From contig NZ_NGJS01000019.1 in the NCBI RefSeq assembly GCF_003950515.1, positions 1-39,245 on the forward strand: a stretch of 39,245 nucleotides of DNA, given 5' to 3'. A program made the translations under genes and the position numbers. The notes below the pieces were generated by a model. It was not told the origin of the DNA and did not search any database. It was given only the letters and a program-made list of their open reading frames with translations. Source of the DNA: Vagococcus vulneris (lineage in GTDB: Bacteria > Bacillota > Bacilli > Lactobacillales > Vagococcaceae). Positions 25,679-35,348 of the stretch are shown here, one piece after another (the stretch's first letter is position 1; every line of letters begins with the position of its first letter).

Positions 25679-26752
25679 TTATCTACCACCTTTTCTTTTA
25701 TTTTTATGTTTTCTTTTTTTACTTTTTTTCATTTCTTTATTCCATTTTTTTCGTCTAGTAAAAATTAAAATAATATTAGTAATAGTCAGGATATATAAAA
25801 TAATAGTCACAATCTTTATCCAAAGAGGTGTTGTTATCCGATAAGGACTATCATCATTAATTTGTTGAGCTTGTTTTCCAGAGATAGTAAAATCCTTTTT
25901 AAGATTCCAAGTTTTTAAATTATTATTAATTTTCATAGATAAAGTGTAAGTTCCACTTGGTAAATTACTAATACCCCAGTCAAAAATAAAAGGTAGTGTT
26001 GAATTTGGTGCGAAACTATAGTTAGTCACATTATTTTTCTTAATAACTTTATTAGTCTTTTTATCCGTAATAGTAGAACGCATCGTTAAATTTTGAATGA
26101 CCTTTGGTTGCGGATTTTGTATAAAGGCACGTACTACCTTTTGACCTCTCAATAGTTCTGGTTTAACAGATAACAGCTCAAGAGTATCCCCATCTGTAAA
26201 TTCATCCCCATTTTCAGAAGTAATCACACCTAATTTATAATTATATTTATTTTTAATCGTTGCTTTGCTTTTTTCATTAGCAACTTTTTCAAAAATCAGA
26301 GCCCCCATTTTAACACCGTCATAGTGTTCGGCTGGTGGCGTTAGTTTGAGTTTTACCACTTTTTCTTCAAAATTTTGAACCTCAACCTCATCAGATTCTG
26401 GCTTTATCATTGAAGTAATAGGGTTAGTTAACGTCTTATTTTCTGCTCCTTTATCAGGTTTTCCGTAATTTATATTCCCTTCAGAAGAAGTACTAGCGTT
26501 TTCGACCATGATTTTAACAATTGTCTTTTCTTTTTTTGTACTTTTAATTCTGACTTCAAGTGTTTGTTCTTTTGAAGGTTCAGTTTGTACATAAAAATAA
26601 GTTTTTGACTTATCTAGCTGAGATGAAGGTAAAATGCTATCTACTGTAAATCCAATATTGGTATCATCAGCAGCTTTCGATATATCAGAGATTAGAAAGA
26701 GAGATAAGATTGCTAATATAGGAAAGATTACATATTGACATAGTTTTTTCAT
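25679..26752 (-). CDS. DUF916/DUF3324 WxL-interacting protein, membrane-anchored
   Basis: This 357-residue protein has a signal peptide (FPILAILSLFLISDISKA), an extracellular DUF916 domain (about 30-165, with IGFTVDSILPSSQLD and HYDGVKMGALIFE), a DUF3324 domain (about 175-305, with VRAFIQNPQPKVIQNL), one TM helix near the C-terminus and a very basic cytoplasmic tail (KKSKKRKHKNKRKGGR). Proteins of this kind (WxLIP) bind WxL proteins and host matrix proteins in Enterococcus faecium and tie the complex to the membrane. It is the second gene of the leftward arm and has a same-type paralogue at 34190-35242. The two share the IQNPQP block and overall plan. Confidence 0.9.
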   Translation of the reverse strand: MKKLCQYVIFPILAILSLFLISDISKAADDTNIGFTVDSILPSSQLDKSKTYFYVQTEPSKEQTLEVRIKSTKKEKTIVKIMVENASTSSEGNINYGKPDKGAENKTLTNPITSMIKPESDEVEVQNFEEKVVKLKLTPPAEHYDGVKMGALIFEKVANEKSKATIKNKYNYKLGVITSENGDEFTDGDTLELLSVKPELLRGQKVVRAFIQNPQPKVIQNLTMRSTITDKKTNKVIKKNNVTNYSFAPNSTLPFIFDWGISNLPSGTYTLSMKINNNLKTWNLKKDFTISGKQAQQINDDSPYRITTPLWIKIVTIILYILTITNIILIFTRRKKWNKEMKKSKKRKHKNKRKGGR

Positions 26753-26753
26753 A

Positions 26754-27380
26754 TTATTTCACCTCATTTTGTGATTGATTTGATATTTCAATAAAATATT
26801 GTTTTTTTCCATCTTCATCCTCAGTATAGATAGTGTGATTTAGCAGTAGTTCTTTAGTGTCTAAAGTGTTTGAAAAATAGGATGAAGCGTCCTCAAATGT
26901 ATCAAAGGGGCCATAATGTCCACGTAAGTCTTCTTTTTTATTTGTTTGATACCTAAATATTAAGAAACATATATAAGAAATAGTTAAAGAAATTCCTCCA
27001 CTAATTATAAATGGAATACTTAAGACATTGGTGATGCTTCCTAGAATACATAGAATAAAAGCTAAGCTTATCAAACGAATTGTCATCGTGTTTTGCTTAG
27101 TTTGATTATTTTTTCTTGTGTCATAAATGAATAGTATTAATAAAAAATTGAGAGCTACCAAGAAAAAAAATGCTGCTAGAAATAATAAAAGTTGGGTCTG
27201 ACGATACTTAAAGATCATGACAATTTTTATGAGTATACTATTTTCACCTTCTGCAAAACCGAGGGCATCTTTGTAAAAGGAGAAAAAGGTAACAAAATAA
27301 ACTGTCCAACAAATTAGAAGAAATACTTCCATAAGGGTACACTTTTTTATTGAGTGATTATCACTCTTTGCGTTTTTCAT
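26754..27380 (-). CDS. Membrane protein of unknown function in the WxL region, 208 aa
   Basis: The protein has four likely TM segments (around residues 18-35, 63-85, 103-120 and 122-142) followed by a cytoplasmic C-terminal domain of about 60 residues (YGPFDTFEDASSYFSNTL..). No enzyme motif or family is recognised. The ATG at 27380 follows AAAGGA, with a TATAAT-like element at 27404-27409. It is thus the first gene of a transcript separated from the WxL gene by a terminator. It ends 1 base before the DUF916 gene. An accessory role for the surface complex is a guess from position. Confidence 0.75.
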   Translation of the reverse strand: MKNAKSDNHSIKKCTLMEVFLLICWTVYFVTFFSFYKDALGFAEGENSILIKIVMIFKYRQTQLLLFLAAFFFLVALNFLLILFIYDTRKNNQTKQNTMTIRLISLAFILCILGSITNVLSIPFIISGGISLTISYICFLIFRYQTNKKEDLRGHYGPFDTFEDASSYFSNTLDTKELLLNHTIYTEDEDGKKQYFIEISNQSQNEVK

Positions 27381-27433
27381 TATATCAAGTCCTTTCCATC
27401 CTAATTATATAATAAAAATGACTTTATGACATT

Positions 27434-27476
27434 AAAAAAAGCTAAGGTATACATTAATAATGTACGCCTTAGCTTA
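27434..27476 (-). terminator. Terminator after the WxL gene
   Basis: On the minus strand AAGCTAAGG-type arms (27439-27456 with 27458-27475) form a stem of about 16 pairs, followed by a run of seven T. It separates the LPxTG/WxL pair from the membrane-protein/DUF916 transcript. Confidence 0.85.
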
Positions 27477-27504
27477 CGTCCGATCATAAGAAGAATACTA
27501 AATA

Positions 27505-28290
27505 TTATTTAAATGCATCAGTTAAAGTCCAAGTTACTATACCAGTATATTTTTTATCAATTTGTTGGTTACTTTTTACAGCTAATTTAGCATCAGAAAG
27601 TTTAGTAGCATAAGCTTTACCACCTTTGCCTAATACACCATCATTATCTTTATCGACAGCATCATCAGCTTTATCTAAGATATTTTGTGCATCTCCACCA
27701 GCTTTTAGAGTCACGACACTTGCATCTCCACCAAGTTTAACAGCGTCACCAGAATAAGGTTTTAAAACGCCTGCTTCACTTAATTTAGGAACAGTGTAGT
27801 CTTCGTTTTCACCTACAACATTTAAAGTGAATTGTTCGATAGGAGCAAGTTTGAATGATAAATCAGCACCTAAAGCATCTTTAGCTTCATCAGTACTGCC
27901 TTCAAAGTTTAAAGGAGATAATTGTGCAGTTGCTTTCCAAGAGTGAGCTTTTGGCACTTTAGCATCTTTAGCTTCTGCAGGATCAGCTAAGTCATCACTG
28001 ACACCAAAGAATTGAGTATCTTTGTAGCTAGATTTATATTCGTGTGCGCCGTTATAGATTTTTTGAGTACCAAATTGGAATAAAGAATCACCAGGAGTTT
28101 GAGTTAAAGCAAGAGATCCTTTGAAGGGACCATTGTGTACTGGGTTATCAGAGTCAGTAAATTGAATACCAACTTGTGATGTATATTCTTCATAATTTGT
28201 ACCACTACCATTATCAGCAGCATGAGCTACTGTTCCAACAGATAAAACAGTTGCTGAAACTAGTCCAACAGTAAGTAACATTTTTTTCAT
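27505..28290 (-). CDS. WxL-domain cell-surface protein, 261 aa
   Basis: This is a secreted protein with a signal peptide (MKKMLLTVGLVSATVLSVGTVAHA, cleaved before ADNG) and a WxL domain filling the rest. The first motif is SWKATAQLSPL and the C-terminal motif is TWTLTDAF. WxL domains bind peptidoglycan without covalent linkage. I chose the ATG at 28290 because AAGGATGG lies upstream and the signal peptide begins there. It follows the LPxTG-like gene by 46 bases, and both mature N-termini begin with a similar YxSxVGIQF segment. Composition is rich in Ala, Asp and Lys, as is common in this family. Confidence 0.93.
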   Translation of the reverse strand: MKKMLLTVGLVSATVLSVGTVAHAADNGSGTNYEEYTSQVGIQFTDSDNPVHNGPFKGSLALTQTPGDSLFQFGTQKIYNGAHEYKSSYKDTQFFGVSDDLADPAEAKDAKVPKAHSWKATAQLSPLNFEGSTDEAKDALGADLSFKLAPIEQFTLNVVGENEDYTVPKLSEAGVLKPYSGDAVKLGGDASVVTLKAGGDAQNILDKADDAVDKDNDGVLGKGGKAYATKLSDAKLAVKSNQQIDKKYTGIVTWTLTDAFK

Positions 28291-28336
28291 TATAAAAACC
28301 ATCCTTTGTATATATTTTTTTTTAACCAAGTAAAAA

Positions 28337-28705
28337 TTACTTGTTTAAATCATAGTTAACGACACCTCTAATAAAAATAGTCGATCCGACAATAACTACT
28401 AGAGAGCAACCAAGTAATAATAAGATAAAGCTTTGTAATACCTCGCTCGTTTGAGGTAAACGTTGTTGAGCACTAGTTCCAACAGAAACAGGTAAAACAT
28501 TATCTACTTTTGTATTTTTTGAGTTAGAAGGGCGTTTACCACTATTTCCTGTTACAGTAGCTTTGTCATGGTCCTTATTAAATTGGATACCAACATCCGA
28601 CTTATAATCAGGTTGTTGGTTACCGTTTTCACTAGCAGACACGGTAATAGAGCAACCAAATACAATCAATGTAAAAACATATATCAAACAAAACAACTTC
28701 TTCAT
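28337..28705 (-). CDS. Small sortase-type cell-wall protein with LPQTS motif, 122 aa
   Basis: The protein has a signal peptide (MKKLFCLIYVFTLIVFGCSITVSA), a short mature part starting with YKSDVGIQF, a Ser/Asn/Lys linker, and a C-terminal sorting signal: LPQTS, a hydrophobic segment of about 25 residues and a short tail. Small LPxTG proteins are regular members of WxL clusters. The usual Gly of the motif is Ser here, which may change which sortase acts, or reduce cleavage. The ATG at 28705 is preceded by AAAAGGGGG. It is first in the leftward transcript, with a strong promoter at 28759-28787. Confidence 0.85.
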   Translation of the reverse strand: MKKLFCLIYVFTLIVFGCSITVSASENGNQQPDYKSDVGIQFNKDHDKATVTGNSGKRPSNSKNTKVDNVLPVSVGTSAQQRLPQTSEVLQSFILLLLGCSLVVIVGSTIFIRGVVNYDLNK

Positions 28706-28758
28706 TTTATAAACATACCCCCTTTTCAAATACAAAAGAAATATCACTCGATGAGTTA

Positions 28759-28787
28759 ATCATACAACTAATATTAAAATAGGTCAA
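28759..28787 (-). promoter_or_regulatory. Promoter of the leftward LPxTG-WxL transcript
   Basis: On the minus strand TTGACC (28787-28782) and TATGAT (28764-28759) are 17 bases apart. It lies in the divergent, very AT-rich region between the two WxL arms. Confidence 0.75.
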
Positions 28788-29054
28788 CACTTAACGTTAT
28801 AATATTTTTAAACAATTAATAAAAAAATAGTGTATATATAGTATATAAAACGGTTTTTTTATATATAAATTAGTGTTAATGTGGTTTTTTTTATTTCTTT
28901 TAAAGGTTTTTAATAGAGTGATGTTTAATAATAGTGTTTTTTATTATATATTATTATATTTTTTCATTAAAATCATCTTTTGTGTTAGAATAGCTCTGAG
29001 GACTATTATTAAAGTCAATTTTGTAGAATTAGTTTATTGAGGAGGAGAATAGTT
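28788..29054. other. AT-rich divergent region between the WxL arms
   Basis: No gene is seen. The stretch is almost pure A/T, with runs such as TTTTTTATATATA, and holds divergent promoters: the leftward one at 28759-28787 and a rightward extended -10 (TG, one base, TAGAAT at 28986-28991) with a weak -35 near 28962. The composition suits silencing or bendable-DNA control, but no specific site is recognised. Confidence 0.5.
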
Positions 29055-32000
29055 GTGAGGGGTTTAAATAAAAAATTAGGTGTCCTAGCGTTGGTTAGTA
29101 CTGTTGTTTTATGTACTATGCCTACAATAGTTCATGGTGATAGTTCAGCTTCTGGGAGCGACAATAAGGCTAGTGCTGTAAAGGAACGACAAACTTATAA
29201 GGATTATGAGTTAGATGGGGATTCGGATCATAAAGTCCGTGTTTCACCAGCCCCCAATCCTTATTTAAATATTAGTAATGAACTGATAAATAAAAATATG
29301 AGTGCTGAAGAATTTAAATCAGTTCTTTTAAATTACTATGATATTTCTGTGATTGATGTTAAGACACAGAAAAAAGTCGACTTAAAGGATAATTTTGATA
29401 TAACAGTTGACAAGCCTACCATCGGTACGAATGATGTGAAGGTAAAGTATGCCGGTCATTCTGTAAAAAAAAGGCCGATGAAAGTTTATAGATATGGAAG
29501 TACAGGTGATAATGATCTCGAAAAGGAACCAGAGATGGTTGAATCATTGCAAACGCTGAATTTACCACATGATGCTTTATCTGACTTAAAAGGTGATTGG
29601 CAGTTATTAGGCCAAAATCCGGCACTTAGTAGATATTCATCAGACTTCGATGAGACTGTTTATAACCCAAACGACCCAACCCAAGAACATCGAGGAATAA
29701 TTTATGGGAATAATGGAATGGAAGCTGGTTTCTATAATCGAGGTCCTTTTCAAATAAAGAATGGTCAGCCTAAAGATTCGTCACGTTGGGATGGTGGCTA
29801 TAATATCCGAAAAGCAATCAAAGATGAGAACGGAAAAACAATTGGATATACGGCGTTTGGCGGAGCAACAGCTGCTTGGGATACAAGCATAGCTGGCACT
29901 AGTAATAAAGCAGATAAGGGTGCCTTTACACACTATCCTATTAAGTGGGACAAAGATACTAAAAAAATGAGTTATCTATATCACTTTGTCGGAGCAGGGG
30001 ATAGGCACGATGATTTTGAAGCTTTATCTGCTAGTGGTGATGGACATTTAAGTAAAGGGGCTGCCGGATATTACTTTAAGAAACGAAATGCAATTTTTTT
30101 AGTTAAAGAAGGAGAAACGGCTAAAGATCGTAAATTAAAACAAATTTTAGTTGATACAGTCAATAATGTTGCCATCATCATTGATTTATATAGTAGGCCA
30201 AATTGGAATATGGCATCATATATGTCGTTGTATAATTTAAATGATGTGCAGGGAGACTACGGAATTACTGAAACCAATCTGTTGTACGGACCATCCGATT
30301 CTGGTAAGACAAAACTAAAAGCAAGCACCACTCATACGGGATTAGGTGTAAATCTAAAAAATGGGGACTATCCAGAAACTGATACAAGATATATGGATAT
30401 GACATATAAATTTAAGAGTAGAGCTGATAGATGGTTATCAGACTATGGGCGATATATGGCATATGGTAAAGGTGTAGCCAATAATTACGCTAATCCAAAA
30501 GACAGTGACATATTTGGCTATTATAAAGAACCGTTAGCTGGTACATATTTTCAAGATCCATTTGGTGATGATTTACAATATCAATACAAAATGTTTAAAG
30601 GATATCCGGTAACTGGTAATATACCAGATTCAAAATTAGAACCAGTGGACGATCGAGCAAATACATTAGGAGCTGGGTACACATATTTTGATATAGGCAA
30701 GTATAACATTATTGATGGTAAAAGTACTATAAACGCATATCAGGGAATGGCGCTTGACAAATACAAACCATTAAATACGAATGACCATCTTAAAGTAGGT
30801 TATGAAACATTCTTCGGTGATGAAGTCCCTATGATGACGCTAGACTTACAGCCAAATGATGAAGGAATTGATGTCTATGGTGATCAAATTAATGAAAAAA
30901 TGCCAAAATATACATTTAAAATTTCCGCTGTTCCTACGGAATTTCCTGATATCCAACATGGTCGAGTGGTATTCACTATGCCAAATGGGACTAAAAAAAC
31001 AGTAAGTGACAGCTTAACAACTGGTCCATCAGGAACAACTGGAAACTATCAATTACAAAGCGGCGATTTTTATAGTGATGACATAGAACGTCCAACAGAT
31101 CGTAAAGGTAAGAAGATTGAAACAGAATTTAATATCATCGCTTTATCAAATGATGGTGATGGTAAATTCCGTGATGAAGGTGGTATTCCGTCAAATGACT
31201 TTACCATTCCAGTTAATGTCTATCATTTAGGCGCAAAAGCAAAAGAGTTATATATCTATAAAAAAGATGAAGACATTAGTCAATTGAAGCCTAAAGATTT
31301 ATTAAAAGATATCGTATCGCTCCCAGGGTCAAAATTGGCTTACTCATTTATCGATAAAGATGGTGGAAAGAATATTGGGAAACCTAATATTGATACTAGT
31401 AATGTAGATGGTAATAATAGTTTACAACGACAATACATTCGAGTGGTAGACTCAGCTCATGATAATGAAACGGTGGATGTGCCGGTTCCATTTATTAGTG
31501 ATCAATATGAAGAAGGACAGATTATTATACAAAGTGCTAGTGATTTTGAAATCAAAAAAGAAGAACTAGAAAAAATTGGAAACCAAGCCGAGCTTAATCG
31601 TCTTATTTTAGAAAGAGCTAATGCATTCGCTATTGATACTGAAACAAACTCATCTGATGGGATTACATTTGGTGTGTCCACAGCATTGACACCTTCTTCA
31701 TCTGCGGGTGATTATAAAGCGGATATTACGGCTTCTAAATTTACTGGTAAAGACGACGATAAACGAAAAGACACAAAACATATCACAATCAAAGTAATCG
31801 ATGATGCAGTGCCAGAAGTTACCTTAAAAAAATCACCTGAGTATAAATTAGGTGAGTCAGTTAAGTCAGAACCCAAAGATATCTCATCTACTTTTATTGA
31901 TAAGGTAACTTTAGGAGGCAAAGAACTAACTGATTCGGAATATGATGTTAAAGTCACTAAACCGATCTCAACGGATACTGCAGCTGATAAGAAACTGGTT

Positions 32001-33248
32001 CATTTTACTGTTTCTATGAAAGCACCGTTGGCCGATAAAAAGGCCGATGTTGAGGCACCCTATGATGTGAAGTGGGGGGATGCGATTGGTTATGGGACAT
32101 CTGATCCTAATCGCATGTATGGAGCTATTGCATTTTTAAGATCAGATTCAGATGACTCACTAGTCTTAAGAACTGCAAGTGGTAAAGGTGAAGATAATGA
32201 CATACTAAATAAAGACATGGACGCAAAACAACAAGTAGTAAAATTTGGTTGGTATAACGCAAAAACTGGTAGCAAAAATAATTTAGACTTGACAAAAAAT
32301 CAAGACGGGGCTAATGCTGATGAAACACTGGTTATGAATGCTGGTGATAAAAAACAAGAGGCATTAAAGAAAAACGCTAAATTAAAAGATGGGTTAACTG
32401 TTCATGTGGGAGATGTTATATTCTCTACAGCGGTTGATAAGCAATGGTTATATCGTCAAAATTTAGCTTCACCAATTGAAAAACAATCGGACGATATTCT
32501 TTATTATGAAATTACCAAAGATGGTTATGAACCTTTGTATGTCAACTTATATACGGATAACGAAGTCAATGAGATTCATGTAGGGGATACTCATAAACAA
32601 CTAGATGAGATAGCTCATAATTTTATCAAGCCGCCAAAAGATTCAGATCCTAAAAATGTTACTGTCACGTTCGCTCAATATCCAAAAACAAATGTGGCTG
32701 GAGAATCACAAGGTGTTCTCAGGGTAACTGAGAAATTATCTACTGGTGATACTGTTAGTTATGATTATCAGACAAAATTTGATGTAAAACCAGGTGACCT
32801 AGCAATTGGCGAGGAATCATCAAAAGCAATTTCATTTGGGGATGTTAACTTGACGGGCTACTTACGCGATGTTAAGGCCCAATCAGCATCGGATAAAATA
32901 AATGTGACCGATAAACGAGGATCTAAAGATGGTTGGAAGTTGACTGTTCAAAAGGATGAGCCAAGTAGTAATCCTTTTGGTAGCGTTAATAGCAAAGGGA
33001 TTGATTTGTATTTGAGTCCTCAATCAGATAATAAGAATATTGAGTTGTCTGACAAAGCTACTTTAATTAGTGGGAATACTAAAATTGCTAATACAGTTGC
33101 TAATAAAGATGATTCCTCAGATAATGAGTCAACAGATATCAAATTAAATAGTAGTATTAAAGTATCTGGACGTGTCAAAAAGCAAACATATCATACGAAT
33201 TTACTCTGGACATTACAATCAGTTCCATCAGCTACGGATAATAAATAA
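29055..33248 (+). CDS. Large WxL-domain surface protein, 1397 aa
   Basis: This is a secreted protein with a signal peptide (GVLALVSTVVLCTMPTIVHG) and a very large extracellular region. The N-terminal third is a unique globular part rich in Tyr, Asp and Gly. The middle has repeated strand-rich, Ig-like modules (about 600-1000). The C-terminal part is a WxL domain with DGWKLTVQ as first motif, an NPFGS segment, and LLWTLQSVP near the end. I chose the GTG at 29055, 9 bases after AGGAGG; a TTG at 29037 overlaps that site. It is first in the rightward arm. Such large WxL proteins are thought to bind host or polysaccharide ligands while attached to the wall. The ligand here is unknown. Confidence 0.88.
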   Translation: MRGLNKKLGVLALVSTVVLCTMPTIVHGDSSASGSDNKASAVKERQTYKDYELDGDSDHKVRVSPAPNPYLNISNELINKNMSAEEFKSVLLNYYDISVIDVKTQKKVDLKDNFDITVDKPTIGTNDVKVKYAGHSVKKRPMKVYRYGSTGDNDLEKEPEMVESLQTLNLPHDALSDLKGDWQLLGQNPALSRYSSDFDETVYNPNDPTQEHRGIIYGNNGMEAGFYNRGPFQIKNGQPKDSSRWDGGYNIRKAIKDENGKTIGYTAFGGATAAWDTSIAGTSNKADKGAFTHYPIKWDKDTKKMSYLYHFVGAGDRHDDFEALSASGDGHLSKGAAGYYFKKRNAIFLVKEGETAKDRKLKQILVDTVNNVAIIIDLYSRPNWNMASYMSLYNLNDVQGDYGITETNLLYGPSDSGKTKLKASTTHTGLGVNLKNGDYPETDTRYMDMTYKFKSRADRWLSDYGRYMAYGKGVANNYANPKDSDIFGYYKEPLAGTYFQDPFGDDLQYQYKMFKGYPVTGNIPDSKLEPVDDRANTLGAGYTYFDIGKYNIIDGKSTINAYQGMALDKYKPLNTNDHLKVGYETFFGDEVPMMTLDLQPNDEGIDVYGDQINEKMPKYTFKISAVPTEFPDIQHGRVVFTMPNGTKKTVSDSLTTGPSGTTGNYQLQSGDFYSDDIERPTDRKGKKIETEFNIIALSNDGDGKFRDEGGIPSNDFTIPVNVYHLGAKAKELYIYKKDEDISQLKPKDLLKDIVSLPGSKLAYSFIDKDGGKNIGKPNIDTSNVDGNNSLQRQYIRVVDSAHDNETVDVPVPFISDQYEEGQIIIQSASDFEIKKEELEKIGNQAELNRLILERANAFAIDTETNSSDGITFGVSTALTPSSSAGDYKADITASKFTGKDDDKRKDTKHITIKVIDDAVPEVTLKKSPEYKLGESVKSEPKDISSTFIDKVTLGGKELTDSEYDVKVTKPISTDTAADKKLVHFTVSMKAPLADKKADVEAPYDVKWGDAIGYGTSDPNRMYGAIAFLRSDSDDSLVLRTASGKGEDNDILNKDMDAKQQVVKFGWYNAKTGSKNNLDLTKNQDGANADETLVMNAGDKKQEALKKNAKLKDGLTVHVGDVIFSTAVDKQWLYRQNLASPIEKQSDDILYYEITKDGYEPLYVNLYTDNEVNEIHVGDTHKQLDEIAHNFIKPPKDSDPKNVTVTFAQYPKTNVAGESQGVLRVTEKLSTGDTVSYDYQTKFDVKPGDLAIGEESSKAISFGDVNLTGYLRDVKAQSASDKINVTDKRGSKDGWKLTVQKDEPSSNPFGSVNSKGIDLYLSPQSDNKNIELSDKATLISGNTKIANTVANKDDSSDNESTDIKLNSSIKVSGRVKKQTYHTNLLWTLQSVPSATDNK

Positions 33249-33265
33249 GGAGGAGAGGAAGAGTG

Positions 33266-34114
33266 ATGATAAAAGGATTTAAGTCTATGTTTAGTGGTAT
33301 TTGTCTGGTAATATTGAGTTTTGTCATCTTGACTGGCTCAGTAGTAGCAGAAGAAAATAATCCGAGTGGCGTACAATCGGCTGATGGCGATATAAATCAG
33401 GGAATGGAAGCGACAGTTAATATGACAAATACGGATGAGGCTATTGTACCGCCTGAAGATACTGAAAAACCTGGTGTTATACCTGTAAAAAAAGAAGACA
33501 ATATTAAGAGTGGTAGTGTAACAATCGGCGGAGTCTCACCGCTTTATTTTAAGACGGTTCAACTTAGTCGTTATGGGATCAACTATGAAACGTATGCTCA
33601 ATATTTGAAATCTATTGGGACATCGGGTTATGCAGGTATTTCAGGTAAAAATATTGAGAAAGATATGGATGTTTACTCACCTGGATTTACAGTAATAGAT
33701 ACTCGTGGTATGGGACAAAATGATTGGAGTGTATCAGTTAGTTTAACGGATATTACCGATGTAAGTGATAAGACTGAAAAGTTAGAAGGTGCTTATTTAC
33801 AATTTGAAAAAGCAAATGTGTCCATTCCACAGGATGGTGATGCTCAACCAACTAACATGCCAGTGTCTCAAGAAGTTGCTGCTGTGATTCCAGAGGAAGG
33901 ACCTTCTCAAAAACTTATTAGTACTAGTAATACTGATGATGGTGTTTTTTATATTAAATATCCACCAGAACAGATAAAAGAATCACAAATTGATATGAGT
34001 GAGGGGCGTACACTAGTTAAGAAACCAGCTAAAATAAAATTGATATTAACTCAAAAACCAAAAGTAGGTAAATATCAAGGAACGTTAACATATAATCTAA
34101 ACAACACACCCTAA
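33266..34114 (+). CDS. WxL-like surface protein with altered C-terminal motif, 282 aa
   Basis: The protein has a signal peptide (SGICLVILSFVILTGSVVA), an acidic linker, and a WxL-like domain. The first motif is present (NDWSVSVSL), but the C-terminal one reads LTYNLNNTP, with Tyr where Trp is usual. It would still form the same fold, but wall binding may differ. The start could be the ATG at 33266 or the GTG one codon upstream; AGGAGG at 33248-33253 fits either. It lies between the large WxL gene (17 bases) and the DUF916 gene (75 bases) and is probably part of one complex with them. Confidence 0.85.
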   Translation: MIKGFKSMFSGICLVILSFVILTGSVVAEENNPSGVQSADGDINQGMEATVNMTNTDEAIVPPEDTEKPGVIPVKKEDNIKSGSVTIGGVSPLYFKTVQLSRYGINYETYAQYLKSIGTSGYAGISGKNIEKDMDVYSPGFTVIDTRGMGQNDWSVSVSLTDITDVSDKTEKLEGAYLQFEKANVSIPQDGDAQPTNMPVSQEVAAVIPEEGPSQKLISTSNTDDGVFYIKYPPEQIKESQIDMSEGRTLVKKPAKIKLILTQKPKVGKYQGTLTYNLNNTP

Positions 34115-34189
34115 TATTGATAAACGCTTTAAACAGTATTAATATAAAGATGATTAAATTTAGAATAGAATGGAAAGTTGATTGATTAT

Positions 34190-35242
34190 ATGAATAACAA
34201 AGTAAATCCATTTGTTTTTTTGATAATTGGTGTTATGTTTTTTCTGAATCCTATGTTAGTAACGGCCGCAACAGATCAATTAGATTTTTCTGTTATATCA
34301 GTTCCTTCAGATAAGCAAAAAAATAAAGCCGTATCTTACTTTGATTTGATGGTTAAACCCAAAGACGAATTTGATTTAAAATTACGAGTAAAAAATTTAA
34401 ATAAAGAAAAAATTACTGTACGAATTGATTCAACTAATGCGATAACAAATAATAATGGTGTGATTGATTATTCTAAACAATCACCAAATTATACATATGA
34501 TTCAACACTTTCTGTTCCTTTTACTAGTATTGTCGAAGAGAAAAGTAAAAGTGTTGATTTAAATCCTAGTGAGGAACAAGATGTCAGTTTTCACGTCAAG
34601 ATGCCTCGTGAAAAGATTAAGGGAATTATTTTAGGTGGATTTGTAGCTCAAAAAGATCTGAAAAATCAGAATGTCACAAGTGTTGAAGGAGTGACTCTAA
34701 ATACAGCCTTTAACATGGTTACTGGTGTTGTAATTAGTGAAAATGAGATGCAAGTTATACCTAAATTAATTATAAAAAAAGTCAAACCAGATTTAGTTAA
34801 TTATCGAACAGCAGTCATGACACATATTCAAAATCCCCAACCTTTATTGATGAAAGATTTAAAGATTGATACAACCATCAGAAAGAAGGGGACGACTAAG
34901 ATACTATTGAAAAAGCATCAAACCGGTCTTGAGATGGCTCCTAATTCAAATTTTGAAAATTATATTTTTTGGGGAGATCAACCACTATATCCTGGCAAAT
35001 ATCAAGTAGAGATAGTGGTCACGAGTCAGAGAGATAAATGGAAAGCTAGTAAAGAATTTGAAGTAACAGATCAAATGAGTCAAAAGTTTAATGAGGGAAT
35101 AGAAGTTCCTAGTAATAATAACTGGTTACGGTTCATTATTTATATTCTAGGTGGCGTTGGTATAATTGTTTTAGTTGCGGTATGTATTTATGTTTATCAC
35201 TTAAAACATAAGAAAAAGAAAAGTCATCGTCGAAAGAAATAA
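34190..35242 (+). CDS. DUF916/DUF3324 WxL-interacting protein, second copy
   Basis: This 350-residue protein has a signal peptide (FVFLIIGVMFFLNPMLVTAA), DUF916 (about 25-165, with LDFSVISVPSDKQ and IKGIILGGFVAQ), DUF3324 (about 175-300, with AVMTHIQNPQPLLMKDL), a single TM helix (FIIYILGGVGIIVLVAVCIY) and a basic tail (KHKKKKSHRRKK). It is the paralogue of the protein at 25679-26752. The ATG at 34190 is preferred; a TTG at 34178 sits on the GGAAAG that serves as ribosome-binding site. It closes the rightward WxL operon and is followed by a strong terminator. It likely anchors the two WxL proteins encoded before it. Confidence 0.9.
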   Translation: MNNKVNPFVFLIIGVMFFLNPMLVTAATDQLDFSVISVPSDKQKNKAVSYFDLMVKPKDEFDLKLRVKNLNKEKITVRIDSTNAITNNNGVIDYSKQSPNYTYDSTLSVPFTSIVEEKSKSVDLNPSEEQDVSFHVKMPREKIKGIILGGFVAQKDLKNQNVTSVEGVTLNTAFNMVTGVVISENEMQVIPKLIIKKVKPDLVNYRTAVMTHIQNPQPLLMKDLKIDTTIRKKGTTKILLKKHQTGLEMAPNSNFENYIFWGDQPLYPGKYQVEIVVTSQRDKWKASKEFEVTDQMSQKFNEGIEVPSNNNWLRFIIYILGGVGIIVLVAVCIYVYHLKHKKKKSHRRKK

Positions 35243-35348
35243 TAATTAGATTAAAAAAAAGACTACTCTAGTAATTCTATAATATGCCTTGAACAGGCTA
35301 AAAATCTCTCTGTATTAAATGATGTAGATAAATAAAATGAGTATATCT

